64,000 bases of DNA from Sphingomonas jatrophae (GCF_900113315.1 NZ_FOZG01000002.1:1116001-1180000), one strand, 5' to 3'. Shown: positions 18,638 to 29,862, counted from the stretch's first letter. Notes: generated by a model not told the origin, from the letters alone. Translations and numbers: made by a program.

Positions 18638-21172
18638 ATGACGAGCCGGTTCAACCCGCACGCCGCCGAGCCGCGCTGGCAGGCGGCCTGGGAGGAAGCG
18701 GGCAGCTTCCGCGCAAACGACGCCAGCCCCAAGCCCAAGAGCTACGTGCTCGAGATGTTCCCCTATCCATCGGGGCGCATCCACATGGGGCATGTGCGCA
18801 ATTACACGATGGGCGACGTGCTAGCCCGCTTTCGTCGCATGACCGGGCATGAAGTGCTCCATCCCATGGGTTGGGACGCGTTCGGCATGCCGGCCGAAAA
18901 TGCAGCGATGGAGAAGAAGGTGCATCCGGGTGACTGGACGCGCCAAAATATCGCCGCGATGCGTGCGCAGCTGAAGCGCTTGGGCTTCGCGCTCGACTGG
19001 AGCCGCGAACTCGCCACATGCGAGCCTGATTATTACGGGCATGAGCAGGCGCTGTTCCTGGACCTGTTCAAGCACGGGCTGGTCTATCGCAAGGAAAGCG
19101 CGGTCAACTGGGATCCGGTCGACATGACCGTGCTCGCCAACGAGCAGGTGATCGACGGTCGCGGCTGGCGATCCGGTGCGTTGGTCGAGCGGCGCAAGCT
19201 CAGCCAGTGGTTCCTGCGCATCACCGATTTCGCCGACGAGCTGCTGGACGGGCTGAAGGGTCTCGACCATTGGCCCGACAAGGTGAAGCTGATGCAGGAG
19301 AACTGGATCGGCCGCAGCCGGGGCCTGCGCTTCCGCTTCGCCATCACCGGCGATGTGCCTGCAGGGCAGGACATGCTTGAGGTCTTTACGACCCGGCCCG
19401 ACACGATCTTCGGCGCCTCCTTCGCTGCGATCGCTGCCGATCACCCGCTCGCGCTTGCGCTGGCGGAGCGCGACGCGGCGCTCGCCACCTTCGCCGACGA
19501 ATGTCGCCGCACTGGCACCGCCGCCGCAGAGGTGGAAACGCAGGAAAAGCGCGGCTACGATACCGGCCTGCGCGTTGTGCATCCGCTCGACCCGGAGTGG
19601 ACGCTGCCGCTGTTCGTCGCCAACTTCGTGCTGATGGATTATGGCACCGGCGCCGTCTTCGGGGTGCCGGGCCACGATCAGCGCGATCTCGATTTCGCGC
19701 GCAAGTACCAGCTGCCCGTCACCCGCGTCGTCGCCACCACGGCGGATACTGCCGACGAGCCGATCCATGACGAGGCCGATACGCGCGACGGCGTGATCGT
19801 CCACTCGCGTTTCCTCGACGGCCTCAAGGTCGAAGAGGCGAAGGCGGCGGTGATCGCGCGCGCCGAGGCGGACGGCTGGGGCCAGGGCACCACCGTCTGG
19901 CGGCTGCGTGACTGGGGCGTGTCGCGCCAGCGTTACTGGGGCACACCGATCCCGATCATCCATTGCGATAGCTGCGGCGCGGTGCCGGTGCCCAAGGATC
20001 AGCTGCCCGTCGTGCTACCGGAGGACGTCAGCTTCGACGTGCCCGGCAACCCGCTCGATCGCCACCCGACGTGGAAGCACGTGCCCTGCCCCAGTTGTGG
20101 CAAGGACGCGCGGCGCGAAACCGATACGCTCGACACCTTTGTCGATTCATCCTGGTATTTCATCCGCTTCGCCAGCCAGCCCGACGATCGACCGTTCGAT
20201 CGGGCTGTCGCCGAGCAATGGCTGCCCGTCGGGCAATATATCGGCGGCGTGGAGCATGCGATCCTGCACCTCCTCTACGCGCGCTTCTGGACGCGCGCGC
20301 TGCGGCGCACCGGTCTGCTCGACATCGCGGAACCCTTCTCCGGCCTGTTCACCCAGGGCATGGTGACGCACGAAACCTATTTCGACACGGACGAAGCAGG
20401 CCGCACGCTCTGGTACGCACCCGAGGAAGTGGAGCGCACCTCTGACGGCGCCATCGCCCGCTCCAGCGGCCTGCCGGTTACTGTCGGCCGCGTCGAAAAG
20501 ATGTCGAAGTCGAAGAAGAATACGGTCGATCCGGGGCCGATCGTCGACCAATATGGTGCCGATGCCGTCCGCTGGTTCATGCTGTCGGACAGCCCGCCCG
20601 AGCGTGATCTACCGTGGAGCGAAGCCGGCATCGAAGGCGCTTGGCGCTTCGTCCAACGGCTGTGGCGTTTGACGGAAGCGAACGATGCGCCGGAGGGCGA
20701 GGACAAGGACCTAGCGCGCAAGCTGCACCGCGCCGTGGCAGGCGTAGCGGCCGACGTCGAAGCGCTGTCGTTCAACAAGGCGGTGGCGAAGATCTACGAA
20801 CTCGCCAACGCCATCGAGAAAGCGGCCCCCTCCGCCACCCGCACAGGTGCGGCCGAAACGTTGATCCGCATCGTTGCGCCGATGGTGCCGCACCTTGCCG
20901 AAGAGGCATGGGCGCGGCTGGGGCGTGAGGGTCTCGTTGCCGACGCATCGTGGCCCGAGGTCGATCCGGCGCTGCTCGTCGACGACGAGGTGACGATCGC
21001 CATCCAGGTCAACGGCAAGCTGCGCGACACGATCATGGCGCCGAAGGGCACCGACCGGCCGACGCTGGAAGCGCTTGCACTGGGCTCGGACAAGGTTCTC
21101 CGCCTGCTTGAGGGGCGCACGCCGAAGAAGGTCGTCGTCGTACCCGACCGGCTCGTGAACCTCGTCGCGTGA
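18638..21172 (+). CDS. leuS: leucyl-tRNA synthetase
   Basis: Class-Ia aminoacyl-tRNA synthetase of 844 residues, within the family's usual range. The HIGH-type motif is in [15 protein letters not shown] (about 47-61), the CP1 editing domain lies at about 220-420 with the [12 protein letters not shown] threonine-rich region, and KMSKSKKN is at about residue 621. A zinc-binding-like [10 protein letters not shown] and CPSCGKD pair sits in the middle. Overlaps lptE by four bases. Confidence 0.97.
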   Translation: MTSRFNPHAAEPRWQAAWEEAGSFRANDASPKPKSYVLEMFPYPSGRIHMGHVRNYTMGDVLARFRRMTGHEVLHPMGWDAFGMPAENAAMEKKVHPGDWTRQNIAAMRAQLKRLGFALDWSRELATCEPDYYGHEQALFLDLFKHGLVYRKESAVNWDPVDMTVLANEQVIDGRGWRSGALVERRKLSQWFLRITDFADELLDGLKGLDHWPDKVKLMQENWIGRSRGLRFRFAITGDVPAGQDMLEVFTTRPDTIFGASFAAIAADHPLALALAERDAALATFADECRRTGTAAAEVETQEKRGYDTGLRVVHPLDPEWTLPLFVANFVLMDYGTGAVFGVPGHDQRDLDFARKYQLPVTRVVATTADTADEPIHDEADTRDGVIVHSRFLDGLKVEEAKAAVIARAEADGWGQGTTVWRLRDWGVSRQRYWGTPIPIIHCDSCGAVPVPKDQLPVVLPEDVSFDVPGNPLDRHPTWKHVPCPSCGKDARRETDTLDTFVDSSWYFIRFASQPDDRPFDRAVAEQWLPVGQYIGGVEHAILHLLYARFWTRALRRTGLLDIAEPFSGLFTQGMVTHETYFDTDEAGRTLWYAPEEVERTSDGAIARSSGLPVTVGRVEKMSKSKKNTVDPGPIVDQYGADAVRWFMLSDSPPERDLPWSEAGIEGAWRFVQRLWRLTEANDAPEGEDKDLARKLHRAVAGVAADVEALSFNKAVAKIYELANAIEKAAPSATRTGAAETLIRIVAPMVPHLAEEAWARLGREGLVADASWPEVDPALLVDDEVTIAIQVNGKLRDTIMAPKGTDRPTLEALALGSDKVLRLLEGRTPKKVVVVPDRLVNLVA

Positions 21173-21666
21173 GGCGGATTGCAGCTCTCCTGCTGATCGC
21201 AGCCACCCTGCCCTCCTGCGGGCTACAGCCGCTCTACGCCGGCGGTGGAACCGGCGTGGCCGCCTCCGGGCTCGACCGGATCGCCGTCGCCGACATGCCA
21301 GGCCGTGCCGGCTGGCTGATGAAGGCAGCTCTGACCGATCGGCTGCGCCCATCGGGCGAGCCGGTGTGGCGCCTTGAGGTGGCGCTGGATGACCAGATTG
21401 CCGGCTTCGGCATTCGTAGTGACTATGCGGTGACGCGCGAGCGGCGGACGCTGCGCGCGCGCTATCGCCTCGTCGATGCGGCGCAAGGCACGGTGCTGCT
21501 TGATGCCACCGCCGGTTCGGACGCAGGCGTGGACGTCGTCTCCTCCGACTACGCGACCATCGCCGCGGAACAGACCGCTTTGGAGCGGCTGACGCAGGAA
21601 GTCGCGCAGCAGATCACCACGCGTCTCGCACTCTACGTCCGGCGGACGGCCGCCGCCGGCAAGTGA
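21169..21666 (+). CDS. lptE: LPS-assembly lipoprotein LptE
   Basis: Outer-membrane lipoprotein that plugs LptD for lipopolysaccharide insertion. GTG start overlaps the leuS stop. The lipobox TLPSC is preceded by a short hydrophobic segment; the mature part begins GLQPLYAGG, the conserved LptE opening. The remaining 145 residues are a mixed alpha/beta domain ([28 protein letters not shown]). The leuS-lptE-holA order is conserved in proteobacteria. Confidence 0.9.
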   Translation: MRRIAALLLIAATLPSCGLQPLYAGGGTGVAASGLDRIAVADMPGRAGWLMKAALTDRLRPSGEPVWRLEVALDDQIAGFGIRSDYAVTRERRTLRARYRLVDAAQGTVLLDATAGSDAGVDVVSSDYATIAAEQTALERLTQEVAQQITTRLALYVRRTAAAGK

Positions 21667-22679
21667 CCGCGGTCAAGCCCGCAGAGGCGCGTCGCGCGCT
21701 CGACGCGGCCGATCCGGCAGTCCGGTGCATCCTGGTCTACGGCCCCGATGAAGCGGCGTCGCGGGCCTTGGCTGCGCGGCTCGGCCCCGCAGTTGGCAGC
21801 GATGCAGAGCGCATCGACCTGACCGGGTCAGCGCTAAAGGCCGACCCTGCACGACTGGCGGATGAGGCAGCGGCTTTCTCCATGTTCGGCGGGCGCCGCT
21901 GGATTCGTGTCGAGCCGGTCGGCGATGAGGCCACAGAGGCAGTTGCCGCGCTGCTCGAAGCGGCTGCAGCCGGTAATCCGGTCGTCCTCATCGCAGGGGA
22001 GCTTCGCAAGGACTCGAAGCTGGTCAAGCTGGTGACCGCCGCGCCGAATGCGCTCGCCTGCATCAACTACCTGCCTGATGCCTCGCAGATCGACCGGGTG
22101 GTTGCGGATCTGGGGCGGGAGGCTGGCCTCTCGATCGCGCCTGACGTCGCACGTCGACTGGCAACGCTGGCCGCGGGGGATCGCGCCGTGATCGCGCAGG
22201 AGATCGGCAAGTACGCCGACTATCTCGATGCCGCTCCTGATCGCAGGCGCGAGCTCGGCCATGATGCGCTCGACTCGCTCGCCCCGGCAGAGGCGGAGAG
22301 CGACTGGGATCGTCTGCTTCACGCTGTGTTTGCGGGTGAGCCGGCCCGAGTGGCTGAGGAGCTGGCGAGACTGGATGAGACCGGCATCCCGCTCATCCGG
22401 GCACTGCAACGCCGACTGCTGTTGCTGACGGAGCTTAGCGCTCAAGTTGCAGCAGGCAATTCCATCGACACGGCGGTGAAGAGCAACCGGACGATCTTCT
22501 GGAAGACCGCTCCGCTGGTTACGGCTGAACTCAGGCGCTGGTCACCCGACGCGCTCGCCGCCGCTCTGGCGCGCGTAACGGCGGCTGGTCGAGCAGCGAT
22601 GCAATCGACTGGGCCGGGGACAATCGCCGCTGAGGCTGCAGCACTCGATCTCGCGCGCATCGCGGCGCGCCGGCGCTAA
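21663..22679 (+). CDS. holA: DNA polymerase III subunit delta
   Basis: Clamp-loader subunit that opens the beta sliding clamp. The 338-residue protein has the AAA+-like delta fold: ILVYGPDEAASRALAARL near the N-terminus, FSMFGGRRWIRVEPVGDEA, and the helical collar region AEELARLDETGIPLIRALQR. GTG start (GTGA overlap with lptE) is the coupled one. Converges on parB with only 14 nt between the stops and no evident hairpin there. Confidence 0.9.
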   Translation: MTAVKPAEARRALDAADPAVRCILVYGPDEAASRALAARLGPAVGSDAERIDLTGSALKADPARLADEAAAFSMFGGRRWIRVEPVGDEATEAVAALLEAAAAGNPVVLIAGELRKDSKLVKLVTAAPNALACINYLPDASQIDRVVADLGREAGLSIAPDVARRLATLAAGDRAVIAQEIGKYADYLDAAPDRRRELGHDALDSLAPAEAESDWDRLLHAVFAGEPARVAEELARLDETGIPLIRALQRRLLLLTELSAQVAAGNSIDTAVKSNRTIFWKTAPLVTAELRRWSPDALAAALARVTAAGRAAMQSTGPGTIAAEAAALDLARIAARRR

Positions 22680-22693
22680 CCTTCTAAGGCAGT

Positions 22694-23560
22694 CTAGATC
22701 GGCTCGCCCGACAGACGTTGGCAGATCATGTCGAGTTGATCGAGCGAAGAGTAGCCGAGCGTTACCGTGCCGCCATTCGGACCGAACGCGATCGACACCT
22801 TCAATCCGAGCAGATCGCCTAGCTGCCGCTCGAGCGCGGCGGTGTCCGCGTCACCAGTGCTGGCTGGCTTGGTCGCCGCACGCTCTCGCTTCGGCTTGGC
22901 ACCGCGCGCGAGCGTCTCTGCGTCTCGAACTGACAGGCCGCGGGCGACGATCTCTCCGGCGAGCTCCGCCGGATTGTCGGTTGTCACCAACGCACGTGCG
23001 TGCCCCATGGTAAGCGTGCCATCGGCCACCATCGTTCGGACGTCGGCCGGCAGATCCAGCAGACGCAGCAAATTGGCGACATGACTGCGGGATTTGTGGA
23101 CAAGCTTGCCAAGCACTTCCTGCGTATGGCCATACTCGTCAATAAGCCGCCGATAGCCCTCCGCTTCCTCGATTGCGTTTAGGTCTTCGCGCTGAATATT
23201 CTCCAGAAGAGCCACTTCTAGCGTCGTGGCGTCGTCAAAGTCGCGAACGATTACAGGCACTTCGTGGAGATGAGCTCTCTGTGCCGCACGCCAGCGACGC
23301 TCACCAGCAACGATCTGATATCCAATTCCCGCCGGACGGACGACGATCGGTTGCAACAGCCCGCGAGCAGCGATGGACGCGGCAAGCTCATCCAGTGCTG
23401 CATCGTCGAAGTGACGGCGGGGCTGCCCTGGATGGGGCTTGATGGACGAGACCGGAACAGTCTGCGTCCCGCTGCCCCCGCCACTCACCGGCTGCTCGCG
23501 TTCGACCTCTCCAAGCAATGCCGAGAGGCCACGCCCTAGTCCGCGCCTTGGCTCGCTCAT
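22694..23560 (-). CDS. parB: chromosome partitioning protein ParB
   Basis: CTP-dependent DNA clamp that loads at parS and spreads. The 288-residue protein starts RRGLGRGLSALLG. The ParB/Srx domain follows with LLQPIVVRP and the nucleotide-binding box GERRWRAAQRA, then ENIQREDLNAIEEAEGYRRL and the helix-turn-helix KSRSHVANLLRLLDLP that reads parS. A short leucine-rich dimerisation domain ends the protein. ATGA overlap with parA. Two parS candidates lie 1.3 and 3.2 kb upstream. Confidence 0.97.
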   Translation of the reverse strand: MSEPRRGLGRGLSALLGEVEREQPVSGGGSGTQTVPVSSIKPHPGQPRRHFDDAALDELAASIAARGLLQPIVVRPAGIGYQIVAGERRWRAAQRAHLHEVPVIVRDFDDATTLEVALLENIQREDLNAIEEAEGYRRLIDEYGHTQEVLGKLVHKSRSHVANLLRLLDLPADVRTMVADGTLTMGHARALVTTDNPAELAGEIVARGLSVRDAETLARGAKPKRERAATKPASTGDADTAALERQLGDLLGLKVSIAFGPNGGTVTLGYSSLDQLDMICQRLSGEPI

Positions 23561-24339
23561 GCCGCTGCTGCCGGCTTGGGCAAGCGGATCATCAGCTCGC
23601 GAGCGAGAGCGATATAGGCCTCCGAGCCTGGGCAGCGATGATCGTAGATCAATGCGGGCACCCCATGGCTCGGTGCTTCGGACAGGCGGACATTGCGTGG
23701 GATTACAGTCTCAAACACAATCCCACCGAGGCAGGCACGAACGTCCTGGGCCACCTGTTCGGATAGGCGATTTCGGCGATCGTACATGGTGAGGGCAACA
23801 CCCAGGATCGACAATCCAGGATTGAACCGGCCGCGAATGCGCTCAAAAGTCTGCAGTAGCTGACTCAGTCCTTCAAGCGCGAAGAACTCACATTGCAATG
23901 GTATCAGGAGCAATCGGGCGGCAACGAGCGCATTGACCGTCAACAGCCCGAGCGAAGGCGGGCAATCGATGATGCAGATATCCCAGCGCGCAGGAGGCGC
24001 GGCATCCAAGGCATGATCCAGTCTGTGGGTGCGATCACCAGCATCGATCAATTCGATCTCAGCACCGGAGAGATCGACCGTGGCTGCGATTAGATCGAGG
24101 CGCGGTACGCGTGTCGCGATCGCCGCATCTGCCGCGCTGCACTCGCCCCGCAGAAGCTCATAGCTGGATAGCGTGCGCTCCGGCGGATGGATGCCAAGGC
24201 CGGTCGATGCATTCCCCTGCGGATCGAAGTCGATCAGCAACACACGCCACCCCGTCGCCGCAAGCGCAGTGGCGAGGTTGATCGCGGACGTGGTCTTGCC
24301 GACCCCGCCTTTCTGGTTTGCCACCGCGATGCGGATCAT
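23557..24339 (-). CDS. parA: chromosome partitioning ATPase ParA (Soj-type)
   Basis: Deviant Walker ATPase that positions ParB-parS complexes. The N-terminus AVANQKGGVGKTTSAINLA carries the signature lysine; LIDFDPQGNASTGLG is the switch region, and CIIDCPPSLGLLTVNAL is Walker B. Length 260 is typical of chromosomal ParA without an N-terminal extension. ATGA overlaps on both sides bind it to rsmG and parB. Confidence 0.97.
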   Translation of the reverse strand: MIRIAVANQKGGVGKTTSAINLATALAATGWRVLLIDFDPQGNASTGLGIHPPERTLSSYELLRGECSAADAAIATRVPRLDLIAATVDLSGAEIELIDAGDRTHRLDHALDAAPPARWDICIIDCPPSLGLLTVNALVAARLLLIPLQCEFFALEGLSQLLQTFERIRGRFNPGLSILGVALTMYDRRNRLSEQVAQDVRACLGGIVFETVIPRNVRLSEAPSHGVPALIYDHRCPGSEAYIALARELMIRLPKPAAAA

Positions 24340-24959
24340 CGTTTCACCCTCCGCTTGAGCCCGCTCGCGACGACGATGGCCGCGTCCGGATCGGTAAGGC
24401 TGGGGACCAGCCGGAACTCACCCTGCCACGTCGCCCTCGCCTGTTCCAGTTCAGACCGCGCGCTTCGCCCTTTCATCAGCAACCAGAGCGTCTGTTCATC
24501 GGCCAAATGGGTTGTACTCTCGATCAAGTTCGTTAGCGGCGCGACTGCCCGGGCGCTGATGACGCTGACCGGCGGCGACGCGATCAGCTGGACTTTCTTT
24601 TGATGCACTGCAACATTGTCTAAGTGCAATTTACTCGCGACTTCTCGAAGGAAACCAACCCTTAGTGCCCGCGGTTCGGCCAGAATCATCTGCCTGTTCG
24701 GCTCAGCAATAGCGATCACCAACCCCGGAAAGCCCGCCCCAGTCCCAACGTCCAGCCATGAGCCTGTGCCCTCTGCCAAGGGGAGAAGCTGCAATGAATC
24801 TAGAATATGGCGTTGCCAAAGCTGCGGGCGGGTTCCGGCAGAGATGAGATTTTGACCAGCAGACGCCTCGTCGAGAATCTGCACGAAAGACTTTAGCCGA
24901 TCAATTGTTTCATGTGGAACATGGAGTTGCCGCAAGAGCTCCAGATCGCCAGCGTTCAT
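24336..24959 (-). CDS. rsmG: 16S rRNA (guanine527-N7)-methyltransferase RsmG
   Basis: SAM-dependent methyltransferase of 16S rRNA. The 207-residue protein has [17 protein letters not shown] for SAM binding (about 68-84), followed by [15 protein letters not shown] and [10 protein letters not shown]. The codons for HVPHET near residue 13 contain a parS-like 16-mer. Overlaps mnmG and parA by four bases each. Confidence 0.95.
   Translation of the reverse strand: MNAGDLELLRQLHVPHETIDRLKSFVQILDEASAGQNLISAGTRPQLWQRHILDSLQLLPLAEGTGSWLDVGTGAGFPGLVIAIAEPNRQMILAEPRALRVGFLREVASKLHLDNVAVHQKKVQLIASPPVSVISARAVAPLTNLIESTTHLADEQTLWLLMKGRSARSELEQARATWQGEFRLVPSLTDPDAAIVVASGLKRRVKR
24906..24921. promoter_or_regulatory. 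parS-like centromere site 1
   Basis: TGTTTCATGTGGAACA differs at two positions from the widely conserved parS consensus TGTTTCACGTGAAACA. It lies within the first 20 codons of rsmG. An identical 16-mer is at 26790-26805. Placement next to parAB and near the origin is the normal genomic context of ParB-binding sites. Confidence 0.85.
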
Positions 24960-26806
24960 GCAGCGCGGTCCGCCGCGACCATGACGGCGACGACAGCTGC
25001 AGGACTAATGCCCCGGATACGCCCTACCTCAGCAATTGTACGTGGCGCTGCAGCCTTAAGCCGCTCAACCATCTCCCGGGACAAACCGGCTATGGCCTCG
25101 AAGCGCAGCGTTTCTGGAACCTTCCTGGCTTCGTCTCTCGTCACGCGATGACGCTCCTGAGCCTGTCGGGTCAGATAGGGTCGGTAGCGGCAATCGGTGT
25201 TCAACTCCTCGGCAACATCAGTTGGGAGCGCCGCCAGCCTTGTAGAAATGCTTGTTGCTACTCGCCAGTCCAGACCCACACTCACCCACTCTCCCAAACT
25301 CATAGCACTCATATCGTGAGCGGCATCGAAGCCAGCGGCTCTCACCTGCTGAGGGGTAACACGCACCGCCAATGCCGCCTCCCCCTCAGAACGAGCTTGC
25401 CGTCGACGAACGACATGAGTCCGTCGATCGGACCCGAGCAGGCCAGTCGCCGTCGCTACATCCTCAAGCCTAGTCTCTGAGTTGTCCGCTCTCAGGCTAA
25501 GCCGATATTCGGCCCGCGCGGTCAGCATGCGATAAGGTTCGGTCACGCCTTGCAGAACAAGGTCGTCGATCATGACACCTATATAGCTTTGCGAGCGATC
25601 CAACACCATCGCCGGGCGCCCCGCCACTGCTAATGCTGCATTCGCACCGGCAACGAGACCTTGCGCAGCGGCCTCCTCGTAGCCTGTCGTTCCATTGACC
25701 TGCCCCGCCAGGAAAAGGCCCTTAATCTGCCGGGTCTCTAGCGTCTGCTCAAGGCACCTGGGATCAATATGGTCATATTCCACTGCGTAGCCGGGTTTCA
25801 AAATCTCCGCACGCTCAAGGCCGGGGACCGTGCGGATGAATGCGGCTTGGATCGCAGACGGTAAAGACGTGGAGATCCCGTTCGGATAGACGCTCGGGCT
25901 GTCGAGACCTTCCGGCTCAAGGAAGATCTGGTGACCGTCACGATCACCGAAGCGCACCACCTTGTCCTCGATTGATGGGCAATAGCGCGGGCCACGGCCC
26001 TCAATCATCCCTGCGTAGAGAGGAGACAGATGCTTTGCCGAGCGGATGATCTCGTGCGTTTCGAGCGTCGTTCGCGTGATGGCACAAGCGACTTGAGGTA
26101 GCAGCCGCCTCGCTGTCAGCGACGACATCGTCCACTGCTCGACGTCGGAGTGTTGCGGCTCCAACGCCGCCCAATTGATCGTCCGGGCATCCAGCCGTGG
26201 CGGCGTGCCGGTCTTCAAACGCGCCATTGGCAGCTGCCAAGACCGGAGTTGCTCCGCTAGTCGGGTTGCGGCGCTTTCGGAAACTCGCCCCCCACCAGAC
26301 TGATCCAGCCCCATGAACAAGCGTCCGGCCAGGAACGTACCGGTAGCTATGACCACCGCTTGGGTGGAAACCCGCTGACCATCACCTAGCGAGATGCCAC
26401 ACACAGAACCTTTTTCGAGCTGCAGCGCCGTTGCTTCAGCGACGACAACTTCAACCCGTGACTCGGCCCTAATTGCCACTTGGACCGCTGCAGCAAAGCG
26501 TTGACGATCCACCTGAACGCGCGGACCGTGAACCGCAGGCCCCTTGCTCCGGTTGAGCATACGATGGTGAATGGCGGCTTGATCAGCGCACCGGGCTGCG
26601 AGGCCGTCGAGCGCGTCCACCTCTCGTACCAGATGCCCTTTGCCGACGCCACCAATCGCTGGGTTGCAGGAGAGCGCGCCAATATTTTCGCGCTGAAGAG
26701 TGACAAGGCCAACCGAAGCGCCAAGCCGGGCTGCTGCCATTGCGGCTTCACAACCAGCGTGCCCTGCCCCGATTACGACAACGTCGTAATGTTTCATGTG
26801 GAACAT
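24956..26806 (-). CDS. mnmG: tRNA uridine-5-carboxymethylaminomethyl modification enzyme MnmG
   Basis: FAD-dependent partner of MnmE that modifies U34 of several tRNAs. The FAD loop [13 protein letters not shown] opens the protein, and [37 protein letters not shown] and the C-terminal helical domain match the family. ATG at 26806 overlaps the mnmE stop as TGATG and gives [16 protein letters not shown] at 26797 is a possible shorter start. The first codons lie inside a parS-like site, which dictates the unusual FHMKH sequence. Confidence 0.95.
   Translation of the reverse strand: MFHMKHYDVVVIGAGHAGCEAAMAAARLGASVGLVTLQRENIGALSCNPAIGGVGKGHLVREVDALDGLAARCADQAAIHHRMLNRSKGPAVHGPRVQVDRQRFAAAVQVAIRAESRVEVVVAEATALQLEKGSVCGISLGDGQRVSTQAVVIATGTFLAGRLFMGLDQSGGGRVSESAATRLAEQLRSWQLPMARLKTGTPPRLDARTINWAALEPQHSDVEQWTMSSLTARRLLPQVACAITRTTLETHEIIRSAKHLSPLYAGMIEGRGPRYCPSIEDKVVRFGDRDGHQIFLEPEGLDSPSVYPNGISTSLPSAIQAAFIRTVPGLERAEILKPGYAVEYDHIDPRCLEQTLETRQIKGLFLAGQVNGTTGYEEAAAQGLVAGANAALAVAGRPAMVLDRSQSYIGVMIDDLVLQGVTEPYRMLTARAEYRLSLRADNSETRLEDVATATGLLGSDRRTHVVRRRQARSEGEAALAVRVTPQQVRAAGFDAAHDMSAMSLGEWVSVGLDWRVATSISTRLAALPTDVAEELNTDCRYRPYLTRQAQERHRVTRDEARKVPETLRFEAIAGLSREMVERLKAAAPRTIAEVGRIRGISPAAVVAVMVAADRAA
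26790..26805. promoter_or_regulatory. parS-like centromere site 2
   Basis: The same 16-mer as site 1, TGTTTCATGTGGAACA, at the junction of mnmE and mnmG. Placement inside the first codons of mnmG means it is both coding and, probably, ParB-binding. The two sites are 1.9 kb apart in the same orientation. Confidence 0.85.
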
Positions 26807-28086
26807 CACTTCCCGACGCAAAATCGATTGAACACTGTGTCGAGCAGGTCCTCGATGCCGCCACCCCCACCCACCTGTTCAAGGCGGACCAGGGCGCTAC
26901 GAACATGTTCGGCGAAGAGGAGCTCGTCGGCTGCCTGCGCAAGTGCGTGGCGCAATTCGCCAACAGCGGCAGCGATAGCCGAACGCTGCCTCAGGTTCAA
27001 CGCACTCTCCCCCTCCCGCGGGAGCAGATCACGCGCGCGCGTAACGAGGAGGTTACGAAGGTCTTCCAGTCCAGCGCCGGTCAACGCGGAAACCGCCAGT
27101 CGGCCGTTCCTTGACCCGGCACGATCCGGAAGGTCACATCTAGGCCAAATATGGATCGCGCCCTCATGCTGCTCGGGCGCAGGCTCATCATCCAGCCACA
27201 CGAGGATGTCCGCCGCCAGCATCGCGGCGCGTGCTCTCTCGACGCCGATCGCCTCTACCGGATCGCCGCTAGTCCTCAGACCCGCTGTGTCGAACAAAAG
27301 GAATGGAATACCGCCGATCGCCAAGGGTACCTCGAGCACATCTCTCGTCGTACCTGCAACAGGTGTGGCGATCGCCGCGTCTCGTCCGGCCAGTGCATTT
27401 AACAGACTTGATTTTCCTGCGTTGACCGGTCCTGCCAGCACCACACGGATGCCATCCCGCAGACGCTCTGCAGGCGGCCGCGCAAGTGCGGCTTCCATTT
27501 CAACGGTGAGCGCTCCCACTGCTTCCAACGGCAGGTTCACGTCGGCTGCTTCGTCCTCGGCAGCAAGGTCGATCCCGGCTTCTACCAGAGCAGCCGCGCC
27601 CAGCAGTTTGTCGCGCCACCTGGCAACTTCCCGCGCAAGCCCACCTTCACTCGCCGCAAGCGCCACCCGGCGTTGGATCTCCGTCTCGGCCTCCAGCAGA
27701 TCGGCAAGACCCTCGGCAGCAGTCAAATCTAGGCGATCGTTATAGAGGGCCCGCCTCGTAAACTCGCCAGCTTCCGCCCGGCGCAGCTTCGGCTGACGCT
27801 CTAGCGCTGTCTCTACAGCCGCGACGACCGCTCGACCGCCATGCAGATGCAGTTCGGCCATGTCTTCGCCCGTGGCCGTTCCTGGTCCTGGTAACCACAA
27901 GATCAAAGCACGATCGAGAGCGTCTCCCTCATCGCGCAAGGTCCGCAAAGAGGCCCGCCGTGGCTCCGGCAACGCGCCTGCAAGGTGTCGAAGCGCCTCG
28001 CCCGCCTGAGGTCCACTCATACGAACGACAGCTATTCCCGCAGGTAGTGCGCCGCTCGACAGGGCGAAAATCGTGTCTCCGCTCAC
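26806..28086 (-). CDS. mnmE: tRNA modification GTPase MnmE
   Basis: GTPase working with MnmG on tRNA wobble uridine. The 426-residue protein begins [19 protein letters not shown] (formyl-THF-binding domain), contains [10 protein letters not shown] and [20 protein letters not shown], a G-domain with [17 protein letters not shown], and ends in the invariant C-terminal FCVGK. Start is GTG 28086, overlapping the upstream stop (GTGA); the longer ORF includes the neighbouring gene in another frame. Confidence 0.95.
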   Translation of the reverse strand: MSGDTIFALSSGALPAGIAVVRMSGPQAGEALRHLAGALPEPRRASLRTLRDEGDALDRALILWLPGPGTATGEDMAELHLHGGRAVVAAVETALERQPKLRRAEAGEFTRRALYNDRLDLTAAEGLADLLEAETEIQRRVALAASEGGLAREVARWRDKLLGAAALVEAGIDLAAEDEAADVNLPLEAVGALTVEMEAALARPPAERLRDGIRVVLAGPVNAGKSSLLNALAGRDAAIATPVAGTTRDVLEVPLAIGGIPFLLFDTAGLRTSGDPVEAIGVERARAAMLAADILVWLDDEPAPEQHEGAIHIWPRCDLPDRAGSRNGRLAVSALTGAGLEDLRNLLVTRARDLLPREGESALNLRQRSAIAAAVGELRHALAQAADELLFAEHVRSALVRLEQVGGGGGIEDLLDTVFNRFCVGK

Positions 28087-28319
28087 GCTTTGCGAGGATT
28101 GCCCATCTGGTCGAACAATTGACGCCACATCGACATCCCTGCTTCCCCCATCGGGGCCCACGATTTCATCATCTGCTCGACCACGTCGGGGGTGACCCCT
28201 TCGGCCGCAACCCGGGAAAGCTTATCCACATAGATGGCGTGCACCGGGGTCAAATCCGGCAAGCCGAGGAAGCGGCGCGCCTCCTCGGGCGTGCAATCAA
28301 TGTCCACGCTGACCTTCAT
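28083..28319 (-). CDS. DUF6489 family small protein
   Basis: A 78-residue protein starting MKVSVDIDCTPEEARRFLGL and ending in [16 protein letters not shown] recognise it as the short family found beside mnmE in sphingomonads; its function is unknown. It contains one cysteine and no membrane segment. It overlaps mnmE by four bases and probably opens the mnmE-mnmG-rsmG-parAB operon. The longer frame upstream is antisense to the hydrolase gene and is rejected. Confidence 0.8.
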   Translation of the reverse strand: MKVSVDIDCTPEEARRFLGLPDLTPVHAIYVDKLSRVAAEGVTPDVVEQMMKSWAPMGEAGMSMWRQLFDQMGNPRKA

Positions 28320-28419
28320 TACCACCCCCGCCTTGAGCCTTCTAGCCGCAATGCTAGAAGGCCAAGCGAGACCCGTCCATCGCCGAGACGTTGGGCGGGC
28401 AGTCCGAGAGGAGCGGCTT

Positions 28420-29121
28420 GTGGGCGAACGCGTGACGATCCCGGCACTGGGTGGTGAGGGTAGCTTCGGCGCATACGTTTCCACGCCTGATGGCAAGCCG
28501 AAGGGTGCCGTCGTCGTGATCCAGGAGGTGTTCGGCATTAATGCCGGCATCCGCGCGAAGGTCGATGCTTGGGCCGCCGAGGGCTATTACGCGATCGCGC
28601 TTGATCTGTTCTGGCGGCTGGAGCCCGGCATAGAGCTGGACCCTGATGTGCCCGAGCAGTTCGAGCGCGCCCTGGCCTTGATCCGTCGCTTCAATGTCGA
28701 CGCTGCCGTTCGCGACATCGAGGCGACGATCCGGTTCGCTCGGGAGGCAGCCGGCGGGCGGAAGGTCGGCGTCGTTGGCTTCTGCCTTGGTGGCCGGATG
28801 GCTTATCTGTCGGCGACGCGCACCGATGCGGATGCCGCAGTCGGTTATTACGGCGCGGGGATCGATGCCGTACTGGGTGAAGCGCATGCCATCGCAAATC
28901 CGCTGCTGCTGCATTTCGCGGGAGAGGACCATTTCGTGCCGGCGGAGACCGTTACGACGATCCGAACTGCCCTTGCCGCTAATCCGCACGTGACGATCGA
29001 GGAATATCCGGGCGTCGATCATGGGTTCGCGACATCGTTCGGCAAACGGCGGGTAGAGGAAGCCGCGCAGCTCGCCGACGGACGGACCATCGCTTTCTTC
29101 GAGCGGCATCTCGCCAGCTGA
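28420..29121 (+). CDS. dienelactone hydrolase family protein
   Basis: A 233-residue alpha/beta hydrolase with a cysteine nucleophile. IQEVFGIN holds the glutamate that activates the nucleophile in this family, VVGFCLGGRMAYL carries the cysteine, and GVDHGFATSF the histidine. GTG 28420 is chosen because GAGGAG lies six bases upstream. It is divergent from the mnmE operon with about 100 nt between starts, which must hold both promoters. Actual substrate is unknown; carboxymethylenebutenolidase activity is only one option. Confidence 0.88.
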   Translation: MGERVTIPALGGEGSFGAYVSTPDGKPKGAVVVIQEVFGINAGIRAKVDAWAAEGYYAIALDLFWRLEPGIELDPDVPEQFERALALIRRFNVDAAVRDIEATIRFAREAAGGRKVGVVGFCLGGRMAYLSATRTDADAAVGYYGAGIDAVLGEAHAIANPLLLHFAGEDHFVPAETVTTIRTALAANPHVTIEEYPGVDHGFATSFGKRRVEEAAQLADGRTIAFFERHLAS

Positions 29122-29163
29122 GCCGTTTGTCCCCCGCCTCTGACCATCGGTTGCCGATCGCAT

Positions 29164-29862
29164 ATGCCCCGGCTAGAGGCGGCCGCAATGCTTGATGCGC
29201 TTGCCCGGATCGACTGCTGGATCTTCGATCTGGACAATACGCTCTATCCAGCGTCGTGCGACCTGTTTGCCCGTATCGACGTACGGATGACAGCCTATGT
29301 GGCGCGATTGCTCGAGATTGATCCTGTCGAGGCGCGGCGCATCCAGAAGGCCTATTTTCACGAGCATGGCACCACGCTTGCCGGGCTGATGGCCGAGCAT
29401 GCCGTCGATCCGGCGGACTTCCTTGCCGATGTCCATGCCATTGAGATGGAGGTGCTGGTGGAAGATCGGATCCTTGTGGAGACGATCGCGCGCCTGCCGG
29501 GTCGCAAGCTCGTCTTCACCAATGGCGATGGTGACTATGCCGGGCGGGTGCTGGATCGTCTCGGGCTCGGCAGCGCGTTCGAGGCGATTCACGATATTCA
29601 CGCTTGTGCCTATGAGCCGAAGCCGAACCCAGCGGCTTATGCGGCCATGGTCGAGCGGTTCGGCATTCGGCCGGACACCGCTTTGTTCGTCGAGGATATG
29701 GCGCGCAACCTGGTGCCTGCAAAAACGCTCGGCATGACGACCGTCTGGATCGACAACGGCTCCGAACAGGGTCCCTCCGATCAGTATCTCGACCATATCG
29801 ATTACCGCGTTGCCGATCTGGCGACCTGGCTGCACGACATCATGGGGACCGCACATGCCTGA
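29164..29862 (+). CDS. HAD-family pyrimidine 5'-nucleotidase-like phosphatase
   Basis: A HAD-IA hydrolase of 232 residues. Motif I is [10 protein letters not shown] with two aspartates, motif II LVFTNGD, motif III the lysine in [10 protein letters not shown], and motif [10 protein letters not shown]. The LDNTLYP signature is that of the pyrimidine 5'-nucleotidase (SDT1/YjjG) subgroup, so UMP/CMP-type monophosphates are plausible. ATG 29188 is an alternative start. It overlaps dapD by eight bases. Confidence 0.87.
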   Translation: MPRLEAAAMLDALARIDCWIFDLDNTLYPASCDLFARIDVRMTAYVARLLEIDPVEARRIQKAYFHEHGTTLAGLMAEHAVDPADFLADVHAIEMEVLVEDRILVETIARLPGRKLVFTNGDGDYAGRVLDRLGLGSAFEAIHDIHACAYEPKPNPAAYAAMVERFGIRPDTALFVEDMARNLVPAKTLGMTTVWIDNGSEQGPSDQYLDHIDYRVADLATWLHDIMGTAHA

